A stretch of DNA of 64,000 nt from Anastrepha obliqua (GCF_027943255.1 NC_072896.1:43798501-43862500); one strand, 5' to 3'. Counted from the first letter of the stretch, positions 23,611-35,218 are shown. The notes: generated by a model not told the origin, from the sequence alone. Program-made: numbers and translations.

Positions 23611-23819
23611 AGTTTACAGGTATTTCTCGCGGAGGTGATGTGTGTGCAACGAAGATCGTGCGATTTGACCTGTGCATTTGAAGGATGTAATTCCAGCATA
23701 CACCGACAAAGGGTGCGAAACTCAGCGAAAACTGCGCTAGTGCCATTCATTAGGAAAAGGAACATGAATTGTCCTGTCCTAAGTGGAGCATCGCTCTCTT
23801 GGAACTCCACAAGAACACT

Positions 23820-24290
23820 AAAAAAAAAAAATTTTGGACGGAAAACCAGAACAACTTACTGGACATACACTGTAGTTGCTAAAACCCTAGTCTCTTATGT
23901 TTCCCTAGGGTGGTGTCCTAAAGTTAAGCTACGAAAGGCGGTAAATGAATGCAACAAATTGTGCCGTCTCATCTGTGTCAGTATATTAGGAGTATTGAAA
24001 ACATGACGAGGCGACGTTTGGAGTGTTTGAGAGAAAGATTCTGTGCAAGATTTTTGGACCTTTGCACGTCCGGCTCTGAAAGTATTCGTTGCGGTAGCAG
24101 CTGGTGGTAGCAGGGAAGCCGAAGGCCTCTTCTGCATTGGAAAGATCAGGTGGAGAAGGACTTGGCTTCACTTGGTGTGCCCAATTGGCGCCGGTTAGCA
24201 CGAGAAAGACACGACTGGCGCACTTTGTTAAATACGGCCAAAATCGCGCAAATTAAGGAGAAGAAGGCCGGAGAAATTATTATATTAACC
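23820..24290 (+). mobile_element. two adjoining LINE remnants (RT thumb; RT C-terminus)
   Basis: At 23870..24005, TLVSYVSLGWCPKVKLRKAV and NECNKLCRLICVSILGVLKT are an RT thumb of the R1/I type. From about 24003 the wording changes to VFERKILCKIFGPL and then LHWKDQVEKDLASLGVPNWR, ARERHDWRTLLNTAK, which is the C-terminal RW.DQV.EDL..LG..NWRRLA..R..W motif of RTE-like RTs. The switch of family at about 24000 suggests a junction of two insertions. Confidence 0.7.
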
Positions 24291-25091
24291 TCAAACCTGG
24301 CTACCAGATACGGTTTACTGATGGGTCGAAGTTAGAAGATGGTAGGAAGGGGCGGGAATCAATGGGCTTAAATTAAAAAATCGATTCCGTAGCCGATTGA
24401 GAGCAGCCGGCGTTAAACACTTTCAGATAATAAGACGGCTTTGAAAGTCTTTCTATCAACTGTGATCACCTCAGAAATGGTTAATGACTGACTGAACCTT
24501 CTTAGCATGTTGTGGAACTTCAAGACAGTATTGTTAAGCTGGGTTCCAAAACATGAGGGTTGTGAGGGAAACGAAATGGCTGTCCATCTAGCTAAAAAAG
24601 GCGCAAGCATGTCTCTAATTGGTCCCGCGCCTTTCGGTGGACTTACAAAAAGCCACATTAACAAATTTCTGAATTTCTAATAAAGTGAGAAGAGAATAAA
24701 TTCGATGAAGACTGGTGAAACTCTATCAGCCAGCCACAAGCTAAACAATTCCTAACGCCGAGCAGAGGAAATTCTGATAAGTTACTGTCACTCAGCACAG
24801 TAGACTTAAGACTTTTGAGTGGCTACTTTACAGGTCACTGTAGCCTGAGATATCACTTAAACAAAACATCTGTTAGATTCTGTGAAATGGATACTGAAAA
24901 TTCAGGACACATTCTTCGTGCATATACTGCACTGAGCACAAAAAGGCTACACTCCCTTGGTGGTATTGGCGTGCATCCATATAAGTTGTGGAATAATAAG
25001 CCACAGAATGCGCTAAACTTCTTAAGAAGCCGTGAAATATGGGGTACCTCAGTAGGCTTTGCAGTCCGCAGTAGCCTAATAATAATAATAA
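24291..25091 (+). mobile_element. RNase H LINE 3' half with (TAA)n tail
   Basis: RNase H opens with YRIRFTDGSKLEDG-like sequence at 24297..24345 and continues with a lost third-Asp strand (NKTALKVFLSTVIT) and VLLSWVPKHEGCEGNEMAVH at 24530..24590. The tail is YFTGHCSLRYHLNKTSVRFC at 24824..24886, a partial Cys/His cluster and REIWGTSVGFAVRS. The element ends at a TAATAATAATAATAATA run (25077..25093), an I-clade-type tail. Many stops. A SINE begins immediately after it. Confidence 0.8.
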
Positions 25092-25093
25092 TA

Positions 25094-25360
25094 GAGCCCC
25101 GTGCGGCCGCCACAGCCGAATGAGTTGGTAGTCGGAAGTGCCCAGGTGCGGATCCACGTTCATGAATCATCAAATGATAGAAAAAGTTGTTTCACCTCTC
25201 GGCAGTCAATGGCAAACCTCCGAGTGTATTTCTGCCATGAAAAAGTTTGTCATGAAAAACCATCTGCCGTTCGGAGTCGGCTTAAACTCTACGTCACTCA
25301 TTTTTAGAACAACATCAAGACGCACACCACAAATAGGAGGAAGAGCTTGACCAAACTTAT
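25094..25360 (+). repeat. tRNA-derived SINE, near full length
   Basis: Plus-strand copy. A head with CAGCCGAATGAGTTGGTAGT (A-box-like) is followed by a weak B box. The body has GGCAAACCTCCGAGTGTATT, CTGCCATGAAAAAGTTTG, CATCTGCCGTTCGGAGTCGG and CATCAAGACGCACACCACAA. It ends near CTTATAAATACTTC. The hairpin portion (ACCCAAAAAGGGTGT in the best copy) is missing. Confidence 0.88.
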
Positions 25361-27250
25361 AAATACTTCACTAATACACTGATTAATTATTTAAGTTTTC
25401 CTTAAGATTTCAATTAAGAAAAATCCAAAACATTTTAAAATATTTTTCAACTTCTTAAAGTGTACGCTTAACGAGCGGACGGACCTATTACCTACATATC
25501 TCTCATTATATCAAGCAAATAATTTCATAGAATTTCTCAAAAGCCAAATGGGAAAGGAAATAACTCTAAGTTTATTATATTACCATTTAAATTGCGAACA
25601 ATTTTTAATTTGATCACGTAGTGGACGACGATGTCGATGGGTATGTACACCAGCAACGCCCAGCTATCATTAAAAGTTTATATTCAGTTAACCGAAATCA
25701 TATGGCAACACCAAAGTAATAACCACTTGCCTGTCAATGATTATAGTGGAAGCGTAATAACGACAGTAGTGGCAGCGACGGCAACGGTCATTACAGTCAG
25801 TCTAACAGACAGATAAGCGGCGGACCCAGAGCTATGGCAGTTAAAGCATAGCACTTATCCTATCGTGACATACGATCACTAGACGTTGAAGTGCTTGTGT
25901 ATGAATGAGCGCGTGTGCGTGTGTGTGCCTGAATTTGCTTTCGCTGTATAACGCCAGAAGGTGGATGTGCAACGCCCAAGGTGACCAAGCTGCGCTCCGT
26001 TGCGCTTATTTGCCATGTGTCTCGTAAGCGCGGACATAAACACTAATTCAATCCGTGCGCTGGATAACAGCGCAGGCAACGAACAAATTCGGTTGACTTT
26101 GATGCCCGTAACTCATCGTCAATCGTAGTGGAGAGGGCCGCAGGAGTAGAAGTAGTAGAGCGAGCACAGGTAACAAAGGCAACAACCAATTCGTCGGCAT
26201 CGCCCATCAGCCTAGTGGCAGTCGTGGCAGCTATCAACCGCCATCATCATGTGGAACATCATCATTTTGCGCGGTGTGTTTTTAACATTAACACCCGCCA
26301 ACCACTCAGTTAACAGCCGCCAGAATGTCAGTTAAATACCCGAGCTGTACAAGTATGCACATATACAATATATAAATATATGTATGTATATCATCCATAA
26401 GTATGCATCTGTGCATATAAACTTAGTCAGGCCTTCACATGCATGCACAAATATATGTAGGTATGTATGAACAATTTTGCGGTCGCAACCACCTTCTCAC
26501 GTAGCACTCATTGGGTGCCGCCGCAAACTCGCGATTTCGTGCCGAGTGGGCTGGACAGTCCCCACCGCCACCGGGCCAACAAATGCAGAAGATGTTGTTG
26601 ATGTTGGCTGCTAAAGCAAAGCACCGAACGTGTAGCACCCAAGTTGAATCTGCCTTGTTGGAGGTATTCCATGTGCTCTGCTATCTTATCCGCAAACATA
26701 ATCAACTTAATAACAGTTCACAGCCTGCACATAAACACTAAACGTGCGCCAATCTTCCAGGCATAAAGTGCATACAGCCTTGCATACTTACTAGGTACAC
26801 ATCCCCAGAGAGTTTGCCTTTCTTGTCTTCTCCTACTTCATCTTACTCTGTATTTATATTAACCGTGCACGTATATGAACATATCTGCGTATGTATGTAG
26901 GTGCATTGGTGTGCGCATAAACGATTTTTAAGTTGCAATAATTGTTAGTTTAATGGGCGCTGAAGTGGATTTGCTAATTAGAGGGCGAATTTCAGCGAAG
27001 TCAGCTGTAATTATAGGCAACTTCGCCATTCTAGGAAAATTTCCATATGTAGTTTTACAAATTTGTAGTCATATAGAAGAATAACTTAAGTCGAGTTACG
27101 AGTGAAATGAGTTATTATGTGCCTATATATTGGTAGCATTCTAAATGCCAAGTGGGGTAAATTTACTTAGTCCGTTTTGACAAACAAATATTTGCAGTAA
27201 AACTATGCCGATTGACGTTTAAACATTTAAAGGCTAAGTCGGTAGTCCTG
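25361..27250. other. non-coding DNA with TG and TATG microsatellites
   Basis: GTGTGTGCGTGTGTGTG-like sequence near 25905..25928 and ATATATGTATGTATATC-like sequence near 26366..26390 and 26470. No coding or RNA feature recognised; probably host intergenic DNA. Confidence 0.5.
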
Positions 27251-27254
27251 GTAG

Positions 27255-27970
27255 CCTAAGCATAAGGCAAGGGGGGTAAAGTCAATTCCGTGAAAAACAT
27301 GTTTTCAAGATTTTTTTTTGGCGATACTCATTATTAGTAGGCCAAAAGGCCACAACAAATTCTTTCCATTCAGATTTGTTCTGCGCCCGGCTCGTAGCTT
27401 CATTCCAGCTTAAACTCAAGGCAAGCGTTTCCGACAGTGATCTCCAAGTGTTCGATGACTTTCCTCGTCTACCGCTGCCTTGGGGATTCGACTTAATAGC
27501 GGCTCTTGTTAGGTCATCACATTGTCTACGAAGAATGTGGCCAACTAATCCGACTTAACTTTCTTTTGCAAATCTCAAATAGAATTGGGGTTTGCTGCGT
27601 TTTTCTCAACACAAATCAGCATCCGAGTTTGTGTTTGGTCAGAAGATTTTCAGAATTTTGCGAAGGCATCTATTACTGAAAACTTGCAGTGCATTTATAT
27701 CGACCGCTGTTGCATTCCACATTTCACAGGACTAGATGATTTAACATTAGAATTAAAGATCCTCAACTTTATGTGTTGCGAAATGTATGCTGCTTTCCAG
27801 ATTGTATGCAGGGAGACACATTTTGCTAGAGCTTTCCTAATGCTGTTTTTGGTGCTTTCGCTCGAGTCACCTGTCACCAAGCTGAGACTGTCCAGAGAGC
27901 AAAAAAATTGCATTTATTCCAGCTGGATACATCAATCAGAAACCGACGCGTAAAGTGATTCAACGAGCTG
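27255..27970 (-). mobile_element. non-LTR RT C-terminal fragment, minus strand
   Basis: On the minus strand, 27695..27913 reads SLHTIWKAAYISQHIKLRIF then NSNVKSSSPVKCG, the RT thumb with the YGCETW position degraded. 27260..27560 gives WIGHILRRQCDDLTRAAIKS, NPQGSGRRGK, NTWRSLSETLALSLSWNEA and NKSEWKEFVVAY. This is the standard C-terminus (GHxLR..D..T..AL.WNPQG.R.RGRP..TWRR) of a widespread insect endonuclease-RT family. Frames shift repeatedly. Confidence 0.8.
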
Positions 27971-28349
27971 GATCAGTTTACGTCTGACCCCTTACACTCA
28001 AGAGCATTATAAAGAGCACCACGAATGCTTTTTGAAAGACGATACTTATAGCACTGAATGAACTAACAGTCATTTTCCCTATAATTTGAGTAATATTTTG
28101 CGAGGTTTCGCAAATTGAGTGACAGTGAATCTCCAGAGGCGGCTCGAAAAAAGTTGTTTTGCGATGTAAATCATAATTTTCAAAAGAATCAACTAAAACG
28201 AAAAACAAAAATCCTAATATATTTGCTAGAGAATGTATTTCTCGAGGTTACACTGGGAGTATATATTTTTTCGATTCACCGATGGTCAAATACTTATAGC
28301 TACGTTAATATTGAGATTGACGAGATGACTTCAGATATTACCATCCTCA

Positions 28350-29130
28350 TCATCTATGTATTAGCGCTACAGCCCGTGGTGGGCTTTATGGCTTCCCCAG
28401 CAATCTTTCTCCATTCAACACGATCCAGCGCATGAGATTTCCAGTTTTTGACGCCCAATTTTTTCAGATCTTCGGTTACGTTATGGAGCCGAGTTGTTTT
28501 CGGTCTACTACGGGAGGATTGTAGTCCAGCAGAAGTTTTTGTGGCCTACCGTCATCCATGAGGATGGTTTGCCCTGCCCTTCTTGCACGAGACTCTCGCC
28601 ATTACAGAGACTTAGCAGTTCCTTATTGTGCCTGATTCTGTACTCACCATCTTCTTCACGTATTAAACTTTACGCAATATTTTGCGCTCAAATATTCTTA
28701 GGCGCTCCTCGTCTGCAAGAGTCATGCTTCAAATTTCTGCGCCGTAGGTCAGCACGGGTCGAATGAGCGATTTATAAATAGCAAGCTGGCACCTACGTGA
28801 GAGAGGTCTTGATTTCAGGAGATTCGTCTTAGCGTAGTATGCACGATTCGCCGCCATTATTCTGTCAGATATGCAGGCCTGCCTGTTGTTGTCGTTACTT
28901 ATTATTACGCCCAGATATATATGGTATGTAAACTTTAAAACGCTCTCAAAACTGAAGTCTCCGTTGTTAATAAAGCCAAGCACTTTCCTTTTCACCTTTG
29001 AGATCCTCACATATTTGGTTTTGCTTTTGTTTGTTGCCAGTCCTACCAATCCCCCATTTTTTTCCATCGCTGGGAAGATGTCATCTAGGTAGCGTCAACT
29101 ACGGGCGACAATGGCTATATCGTCCGTCAG
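28350..29130 (-). mobile_element. RTE-like RT fragment, minus strand
   Basis: The 112-codon frame 28729..29067 covers the RT thumb: GLATNKSKTKYVRISKVKRK, VKFTYHIYLGVIISNDN, RIMAANRAYYAKTNLL and SLIRPVLTYGAE. Upstream sequence near 29100 retains a degraded DDIAIVAR, the catalytic-Asp block. Downstream (28380..28720) the C-terminus reads EYRIRHNKELLSLCNGESRA, then DLKKLGVKNWKSHALDRVEW and KPTTGCSANT before a stop. It is the same general group as 23820..24290 but a different family. No full RT survives. Confidence 0.85.
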
Positions 29131-29214
29131 TGTCCTGAAAAATAGATATTAAAAATAGAAAAAATGTAAATAGATATTAAAAAACAAATAAAGAAATAAG
29201 AAAGGAAAACAAAG

Positions 29215-29285
29215 GATTAGGTGAAATGGTTCAAGTGGCAGTCTGGCATTCCTCAAGTAGCACTAAAGCGACGTTTTGATAACAA
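29215..29285 (-). mobile_element. LINE 3'-end stub (family of 63080..64000)
   Basis: About 70 bp matching the shared 3' end: TTAGGTGAAATGGTTCAAGT, then CTCAAGTAGCACTAAAGCGA and CGTTTTGATAAC. It is flanked by A-rich sequence on its left. Confidence 0.7.
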
Positions 29286-29641
29286 AAGATTAAAAAACTT
29301 TTAAAGCTTTCTTTGTGCTATTATTTAATGCTTCATAAATCAGTATTTATTACAATAGAATCTCAGACCTATCTAAGGTTTAGTAAATTTCTTGTCTAGA
29401 GGAGACGGACGTAGCTTTGAACCAAGGGCGAAGATAGTGCTGTATAAGTATAAAATATGTATCTTCTTTAAATTCAATGTCGTGGCGCACACATTTTGAA
29501 CCATGTTAAAATGCCTTGGGATCACTCTAAAGAGGAATCTCAGCTGAAAAGAGAAGACTAAGCCTAGAAGCAAGAAGCCTACACTGTTTTATATAACCTA
29601 AAATAGTTTGTAGAGAAAAATTGTACAACAATCCGCTTACA

Positions 29642-30097
29642 CAAGGTGGCGCAAAATTCATCATTTTTAGAATAAAGCCTTTCACAGGCGAATAGAATGC
29701 AATTTAATTTTTTTTTTTAGAAATATCGGTAGCAATACTTTTTTCCTTTTATAATAAAATATCTCGCACTTCTAGAAGTTAATACTTCTGCAAAATCTCT
29801 GGACGGCTCAAGATACCTTACCAAATTATTTAACTCCTCGTAGATACAACTTTTTGGCCTTATAAAGACTATTCTTTCGAAATCACTGCCACTGCATACT
29901 TCAGTGGATATCAGTTTTGTTTTTAAATAACTTTTTTATCTAAAACAAAAATGATTTTGAGTGATGGAAATGTTTATTTCGACCTTTATGCATTCCATTG
30001 CTTGTTTGTTTGTATACTTCAGCTGTCAAGTTCTTAAGTGTCAAAAATAATTAACGTACGACGCCACTTATAAATTGATTAATTTTGCGCCACCTTG
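29642..30097. mobile_element. non-autonomous mariner-like element with TIRs
   Basis: Ends CAAGGTGGCGCAAAATTCATC and its inverse GATTAATTTTGCGCCACCTTG, about 21 bp with two differences. TA follows on the right (30098..30099); the left flank is CA, read as a mutated TA. It is 456 bp of AT-rich sequence with no transposase. Similar TIR sequence occurs at 44550..44771. Confidence 0.75.
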
Positions 30098-30239
30098 TAT
30101 CATACTGCACAGTGTGACCCATTCTATCAAACAGCGTCACCGTATGGCGACCTGTGCCGAATAAGATTTCATCTAGTAGCAAAACGGTAAGAATGCAGGG
30201 AAAGCAAGCTTCCCTGTTTGTCGTCTGGGTTTTAGGTTC

Positions 30240-30710
30240 CACTCTCTCAAAAACTCTTACGCTGATTTTAACTTCCTTCCTCTATGGAAAACCTCAGGAT
30301 AGTGTCAAGGCGTCCGGTGCCGAGTCCCGTTGAAACGTACATGGTCTGCCAGCGAAATGTTTGTCTGCCCACGGCTTCAAAACGATTGGGGAGCGCCCAT
30401 CTGCGGTTACAACGGCCCAAACCGTTATCTGTGGCGAGTGTTGCCTCCTGGTGACCAATCGATTTTCTCGTCAGAAAACACACAAACCGCTTTCGGCCAA
30501 GCGAAGGAACTCCTTCGGTCTCTCAGGTGCGACTTGTTGCTGCTTTGCTGTGAGATAATCCGCATTTTGGATCTTGTAAGGCTTGACTTGGAGATCATTT
30601 TTCAATATGCGGGATATGCTACGGTCAGATATCTTCAGTTATTTCGCCATTTGCTTGGTACTTTGTCGGCTTTTAGCATACTTACGAGCTTTATTTGTCC
30701 TTTTTTAATG
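30240..30710 (-). mobile_element. DD37D-like (maT/Tc1-type) transposase remnant
   Basis: The minus strand reads KSRQSTKQMAK and ISDRSISRILKNDLQVKPYK (HTH), then IQNADYLTAKQQQVAPERPK and, after the first-Asp region is lost, ITVWAVVTADGRSPI and CTFQRDSAPDALTL (second-Asp block). The third Asp is not seen. No TIRs found. The order is that of Tc1/mariner-group transposases with an internal deletion. Confidence 0.65.
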
Positions 30711-30734
30711 AGTTGAAAAATTTATCTCACCCAA

Positions 30735-31720
30735 ACGATGGAATTAACCCCTGAAAAATTCCGTGCTATGATTTATTACGTGAATTATCGAGCCAGGAGT
30801 ACATTCATCAACTCACTCTGACTTTTAGCGTTGAAGCACCACTGAGAAATGTGCTGGTTAAATGAGTTCTAAAATGGCTGTCCATCCTTAGTTGATGAGT
30901 TTCGTGATGGTCATCCGAAAACGGATGTGTGCCAAAAAAATTTTATGCTATACATCCACTGATAACACAAGATCGTCATGTGACGCACGAGTAGCGCGAG
31001 ATAGAGGCGTACTTAGACATTAACGGCATACTTCAATTCTGACAAAAAGCTTTCTTCTCGTTGGATATCGCATAATTTGCCAATTGCCGAAAAACGGACT
31101 CGCATCGATTGGTGTAAGGAAATGTTGAAGAAATTCAGCCGCGGTGGTTCAAAGTATGATACGTCTATGACATCGGAACAGATAAGAAATCTTGGATCTT
31201 TGCATATGAGCCAGATCTATGAGCAATCGCAGTATGAGTGTTCCAAGACGAGCTTCATCCAACAAAAGTTGAGCGCGGAAGAAAGCATCTCCACGCAAAT
31301 GGTCGCCTCCTCTTACACCTCTATTTTTTGTCAGTGTGCCAATAGAGAATCTTAAAACCGTCAATTCTGAGTGACACACAACCATTTGTTTCCTAGAAGT
31401 TTTCGAAAAGAGAGCCCCCCGCACCAAGACAATGCGAGCTCTCACGCATCGGTTCACACAAGAGAGTTTTTGAGTACTCAAAAAATCTAATTAAAGGGTC
31501 ATCGGCCTCACAGCACTGATTTGGTACCGAATAATTTCTGATTTCATTTTGTTCCCGAACATCAAAAATAAAAGAAGAAGCTGTTGCAGCCTTTAAACAG
31601 CTCACTTTGGAGCTACACACTTCTGAGTGACAAAAGAGTTTTGAAAATTGGTTCAAGCGAATGCAGAAGTATGTGGACTTCTAATGAGAATATTTTGAAA
31701 ATCAATAAAGCCATTTTCAT
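30735..31720 (+). mobile_element. mariner transposase remnant (Hsmar1/cecropia-like wording)
   Basis: Starts MELTPEKFRAMIYY at 30738. It continues in pieces: LVDEFRDGHPKTDV, TQDRHVTHE and REIEAYL near 30960..31020, then AEKRTRIDWCKEMLKKFSRG in the frame 31077..31355. SEQIRNLGSLHMSQ replaces the usual GDE.W first-Asp motif. QDNASSH-like sequence lies near 31425, and the C-terminal SFENWFKRMQKYVDF..EYFE ends near 31700. Most of the protein can be followed at low identity, with many stops and several deletions. TIRs not found. Confidence 0.75.
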
Positions 31721-31766
31721 TATTATTTTACAGGTGCAAATACCATTATTGGGGGGCGCAAATTAA

Positions 31767-33770
31767 AAGAGCAATCCTCGTAATTTTGAACTACCTTGAA
31801 GCTTGTAAGGATATCAGACTAATTAATCATTGGGAATAGTAAACTGCAATAATATCGTGGAAAGACAAAAAACAATAAAAGCGACACAAGAACTTTCACA
31901 AGCAAAATAAAAAAAAACTGAATTGTGTTTATTTATACCTAAAAGTGAACAAAAACTGCGTCATTAGTAATAGTCAATGGAGATCATAAAAAATTCGTTT
32001 TTTGTTATATTGGAATCACTTTCCTTTAAAATTTATGACCAACCAACTGCTAACCAAAAAATAATATCGCAAGACCCCACGCATGGCACCAATGAATTCG
32101 TAAGGAGTGAAAAGAGGTGGGGTCAAATGCAAGTGCAATAAATACCAATATAAATAAGCATAACTTTTGTGCGTGTGCTATAGTACAGGGCTCGTGGGGT
32201 GGTTGACTACAAACACTTATATGTGTATATGTACGTACACGCATAGTCAGAATAGCAGCTGCGACAAAGCCACCATTATGGATAGGCAATGGCCACCAAA
32301 TGGAGTGCATGTGAGTACATATTGCAAAAATACAATAATAAAAACAATAACAATAACTACTATTACAACTGCGTTTGAGCGTCCAAACGTACGTACGAAC
32401 GAACGAACGAACGAATGAAGGAACAAACGAATGAATGAATGAAATCTGCAATTTTAGTAGTTAATTTAATTTATTGCAACATTTTTATGGGTGACTTTAT
32501 TGCATAATAAAACATAATTTACAGTGCCATTGAGAGACGATGATACCAACAACAAAAAGCGCAAAACGTTGTCAGCAACAGCCAACCAACGAACCAGCCA
32601 GCCAGCAGCAGACTCGATGCGGCTTAAGGCCCATAGCCAACAGCGGTGGTTGCAGCTGCTAGCATGTATTTATTGTTGTTGTTGTTGTTGATGTAGTAGC
32701 CCCCTTTGTCACTTGTGCCTAGTTGAAATTATTGTTGCCGTTGTTGTATTTTCCATTGCTGCTTATTTGTTTAAGCGATTAAATACGTTGCTGCTACTGC
32801 TATAACGCGATAGGCCAGGTCAGCCTTCTTCCTTTGCCTTCCTTAGTCATCCTGCCATTCTAGGCCTGCTACGCTACGCAATAATTCACATAAAAAATAT
32901 AATAAATGGCCAGTTAAATTTATACCTTTATGTACACACATGGGCGTACATTCATACGTACGCATATGTGTGTGTGTGTACATATTTTGTGTATCTAAGA
33001 GTTTATTTATAGCCGTCTACTTAAATAGTACAACTGCAATATGTAAAATAGTGCGCAAGTAGATTTATTAGGCCACATAAAGATGAGAGTAAGTTATTGC
33101 CGCTGCTGTAGGTAAATCTGCCAAACTGTTTGAGATACATATAAATGTAGACTGTAATATAAATTCATAGATAAAATTTATATATACACTTTCAAGGATA
33201 TTAATCTTCATTTCATTTCCACACATGTGATATGGATATCACTTCTTTTACTTATTTTAATAGGTCAAAGTATACGAATCATTATTAAATTTTTGAATGG
33301 GAACAATCCAGAAAACGTCATTGTTTTAGCTGCAACATATTAATAATGAAGCCAAATTTATAGTCAATCAATCAAACGATTTCCTTACCCATTTCTCATT
33401 ATATAATATCTTTGATTTGTCGGAAGCAATATTCAACTTCGAGTTTTTAGGTGTGCCTTAAAGGGTCCCGCTGGTCTAGAGCTCCAGAATTTAGGGCATT
33501 TTCAGGAATTTTTTTATTCAATAAAAAAAAATCAAAAAAAGATATTAACATTTTTTAGGCTTTTTATTTAACTTATTTTACATTTACTTTACAACTTCTT
33601 TTTTTAATTTTAATAATTTAATAAATGGCGCTGAAGTTGACCCTCCCGAAAAATTGGACCTGGACGGTGTTGTTCATTTTGAGTCTTCTATTTATCCGAA
33701 ACACAAAAACCAAAAAAATGATTAATCAGTGTGACTGTAGCTATGTCCCGTACTATAATAAAAAAAGAGG
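31767..33770. other. non-coding DNA with microsatellites
   Basis: Contains a GAAC/GAAT tetranucleotide run at 32392..32442, GTTGTT runs at 32674..32690 and TGTGTG at 32965..32980, in otherwise complex sequence like fly intergenic DNA. 33465..33770 is AT-rich and changes character toward the composite element that starts near 33774. No gene recognised. Confidence 0.5.
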
Positions 33771-33773
33771 TTA

Positions 33774-34225
33774 TCTGTAAAGTCGGTTTACTGACGATAG
33801 TTTAACGTGACAACGTCGTAAGAAAATACTGATGGAATTGTTGCATTTTTCAAAAGAAAATTTAAATTTTATTTGTTTGATAGATATTTTGTATGGATAT
33901 AGAGGATGAGGTAAATGGAATTGCAATGGAATAGGTCAAGTTACATTTACACAAACGTGCAAAACGACGAAACATTTATCAAATTCATAAAAGATATCTT
34001 CAATTTCGATTGTGTATCAGACGTTAATAAGTCAACAACACTAAGAGGTACCATCATCGATTTGCCTTTTTCAAGACACTTTACACTCGAAACACTCCCT
34101 TTCATTTCCTACTTTTTCTATCATCGTCCTATTCTCAACAGAGAAATGGTTCATTACCATGCACACAGGAAGAAGGCATATGCAAATACAAATATGTGAA
34201 TTTATATACAAATGCGCATATACAT
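33774..34225. repeat. left inverted arm of composite element
   Basis: Inverse of 37880..38182 over two blocks. The outer one starts AGAGGTTATCTGTAAAGTCG and runs to about 33960. The inner one, 34130..34225, contains AATGGTTCATTACCATGCAC and AGAAGGCATATGCAAATACA. Between them, 33962..34130 is present only in this arm. It encodes a plus-strand endonuclease-like fragment (NKSTTLRGTIIDLPFSRHFT, then LPFISYFFYHRPILN). Confidence 0.85.
33950..34143 (+). pseudogene. endonuclease (EEP-type) C-terminal fragment
   Basis: Within the frame 33915..34199. FIKFIKDIFNFDCVSDVNKS, TTLRGTIIDLPFSRHF and ISYFFYHRPI follow the end of an exonuclease-endonuclease-phosphatase fold (the x-T-x-ID-x-VF and SYHRP positions). 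Endonucleases of this type occur at the C-terminus of Helentron proteins and at the N-terminus of LINEs; context (inverted arms, no RT nearby) makes me favour the former. No start codon or N-terminal half. Confidence 0.5.
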
Positions 34226-34231
34226 ACATAC

Positions 34232-34407
34232 CTTCTGCTCAAATATGAACGAGACGTTATCAATAAAACGGTCCGCGGATGACATATGGCAAAAATAAAT
34301 TTTTTGTTTTTTGGTAGGACTGTTATAAGCTTACATGGCAAATTTCAGCGTGATATGTCACATAGTTTGTTTTCTGTGCTACTGTAAACAAGTCAAGCTC
34401 GAGTGTG
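34232..34407. repeat. second copy of the dispersed core seen at 11138..11318
   Basis: Nearly identical to 11138..11318, from CTTCTGCTCAAATATGAACG to CAAGCTCGAGTGTG, with about a 5-bp deletion in the A/T run. The 39-bp arms found at the other site are absent, so the core's own edges can be read from the two loci. Confidence 0.88.
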
Positions 34408-34627
34408 TTCTTCGAATTCTCGTCGTTTGATGTCGTAAAATGGCGATTTTGACAATGAACTCCAATTGAAAAAAAATACCAGTCTAACGGTTAGACGCGA
34501 TAGAAGTGAAACCTTCCGTAAAACAAACTGAGAGAGAATGAGACGAAAGCAGCATTAGGGGCGGGATAATTATAGGTTCATTATAATATTGCTATAAAGT
34601 TCATATTTTATTTTCTTCATTTTATTA

Positions 34628-35029
34628 TTATTCATCCTCAATGTTTTCAATTTCAACAAATGATACGAGTGGCTTATGATAGCTAAAATATGATACAAAT
34701 GCTTTGGTTTCGATGTTGTCAACATATCTTTGAAATACCGCGTCAATTGTTGTTTTTGATCGTGTTGTCGATTCAGTGCGATTGTTACACATTTTTAAAT
34801 TGAATGTTGTATTGAGAAAGTCAATTGAAGGAACCGCTGTGTCCAATGCAAAATTTACGTTAAAATCGCCACTTAAAATCATTGGAACTTTATCGTAATC
34901 TTTTCTAAGTATCCGCGATACTTCTGGTGTATACTTTATTAAATTTTCGTGAATGAATTCCGTGATGCTATTTATTGATTTTTTTTTCTGTCGATATTCA
35001 CGACACTTTTCTGCATTATTTTTCGGCAT
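34628..35029 (-). CDS. small ORF: basic N-terminus fused to endonuclease C-terminus
   Basis: 133 aa, open from ATG at 35029 to the stop at 34628. It opens MPKNNAEKCREYRQKKK, the kind of basic CREYR-type N-terminus seen in Helitron/Helentron and some Polinton-type proteins. It then passes directly into EEP endonuclease sequence: VPMILSGDFNVNFA (catalytic GDFN), RSKTTIDAVFQRY and VSYFSYHKPLVSF. The join looks like a large in-frame deletion of a much longer protein, leaving both ends. The uninterrupted frame in this degenerate region suggests youth or selection, but it may be chance. It is not the same sequence as the endonuclease fragment at 33950..34143. Function unproven. Confidence 0.5.
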   Translation of the reverse strand: MPKNNAEKCREYRQKKKSINSITEFIHENLIKYTPEVSRILRKDYDKVPMILSGDFNVNFALDTAVPSIDFLNTTFNLKMCNNRTESTTRSKTTIDAVFQRYVDNIETKAFVSYFSYHKPLVSFVEIENIEDE

Positions 35030-35102
35030 AATTGCGGTAAATATTTAAAAATGAAAATATTTACGAATACAAAAATACACACGCGGTTGCTATTATGAGC
35101 GT

Positions 35103-35218
35103 CCCCAGCAAAACCTGCGTGACCGAAACTTTAACACAATTACATTTTTTTGAATGTTACAAACACATATGCACGCAGGTTTTGCTGGGGCGTGACCGAA
35201 ACTCTAACACAATTACAC
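35103..35218. repeat. 19-bp perfect inverted repeat plus 28-bp direct repeat
   Basis: CCCCAGCAAAACCTGCGTG (35103..35121) is the exact inverse of 35172..35190. Directly after each arm lies CGTGACCGAAACTYTAACAC, extended by AATTACA (35118..35145 and 35191..35218). It lies just upstream of the small ORF at 34628..35029. Confidence 0.85.
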
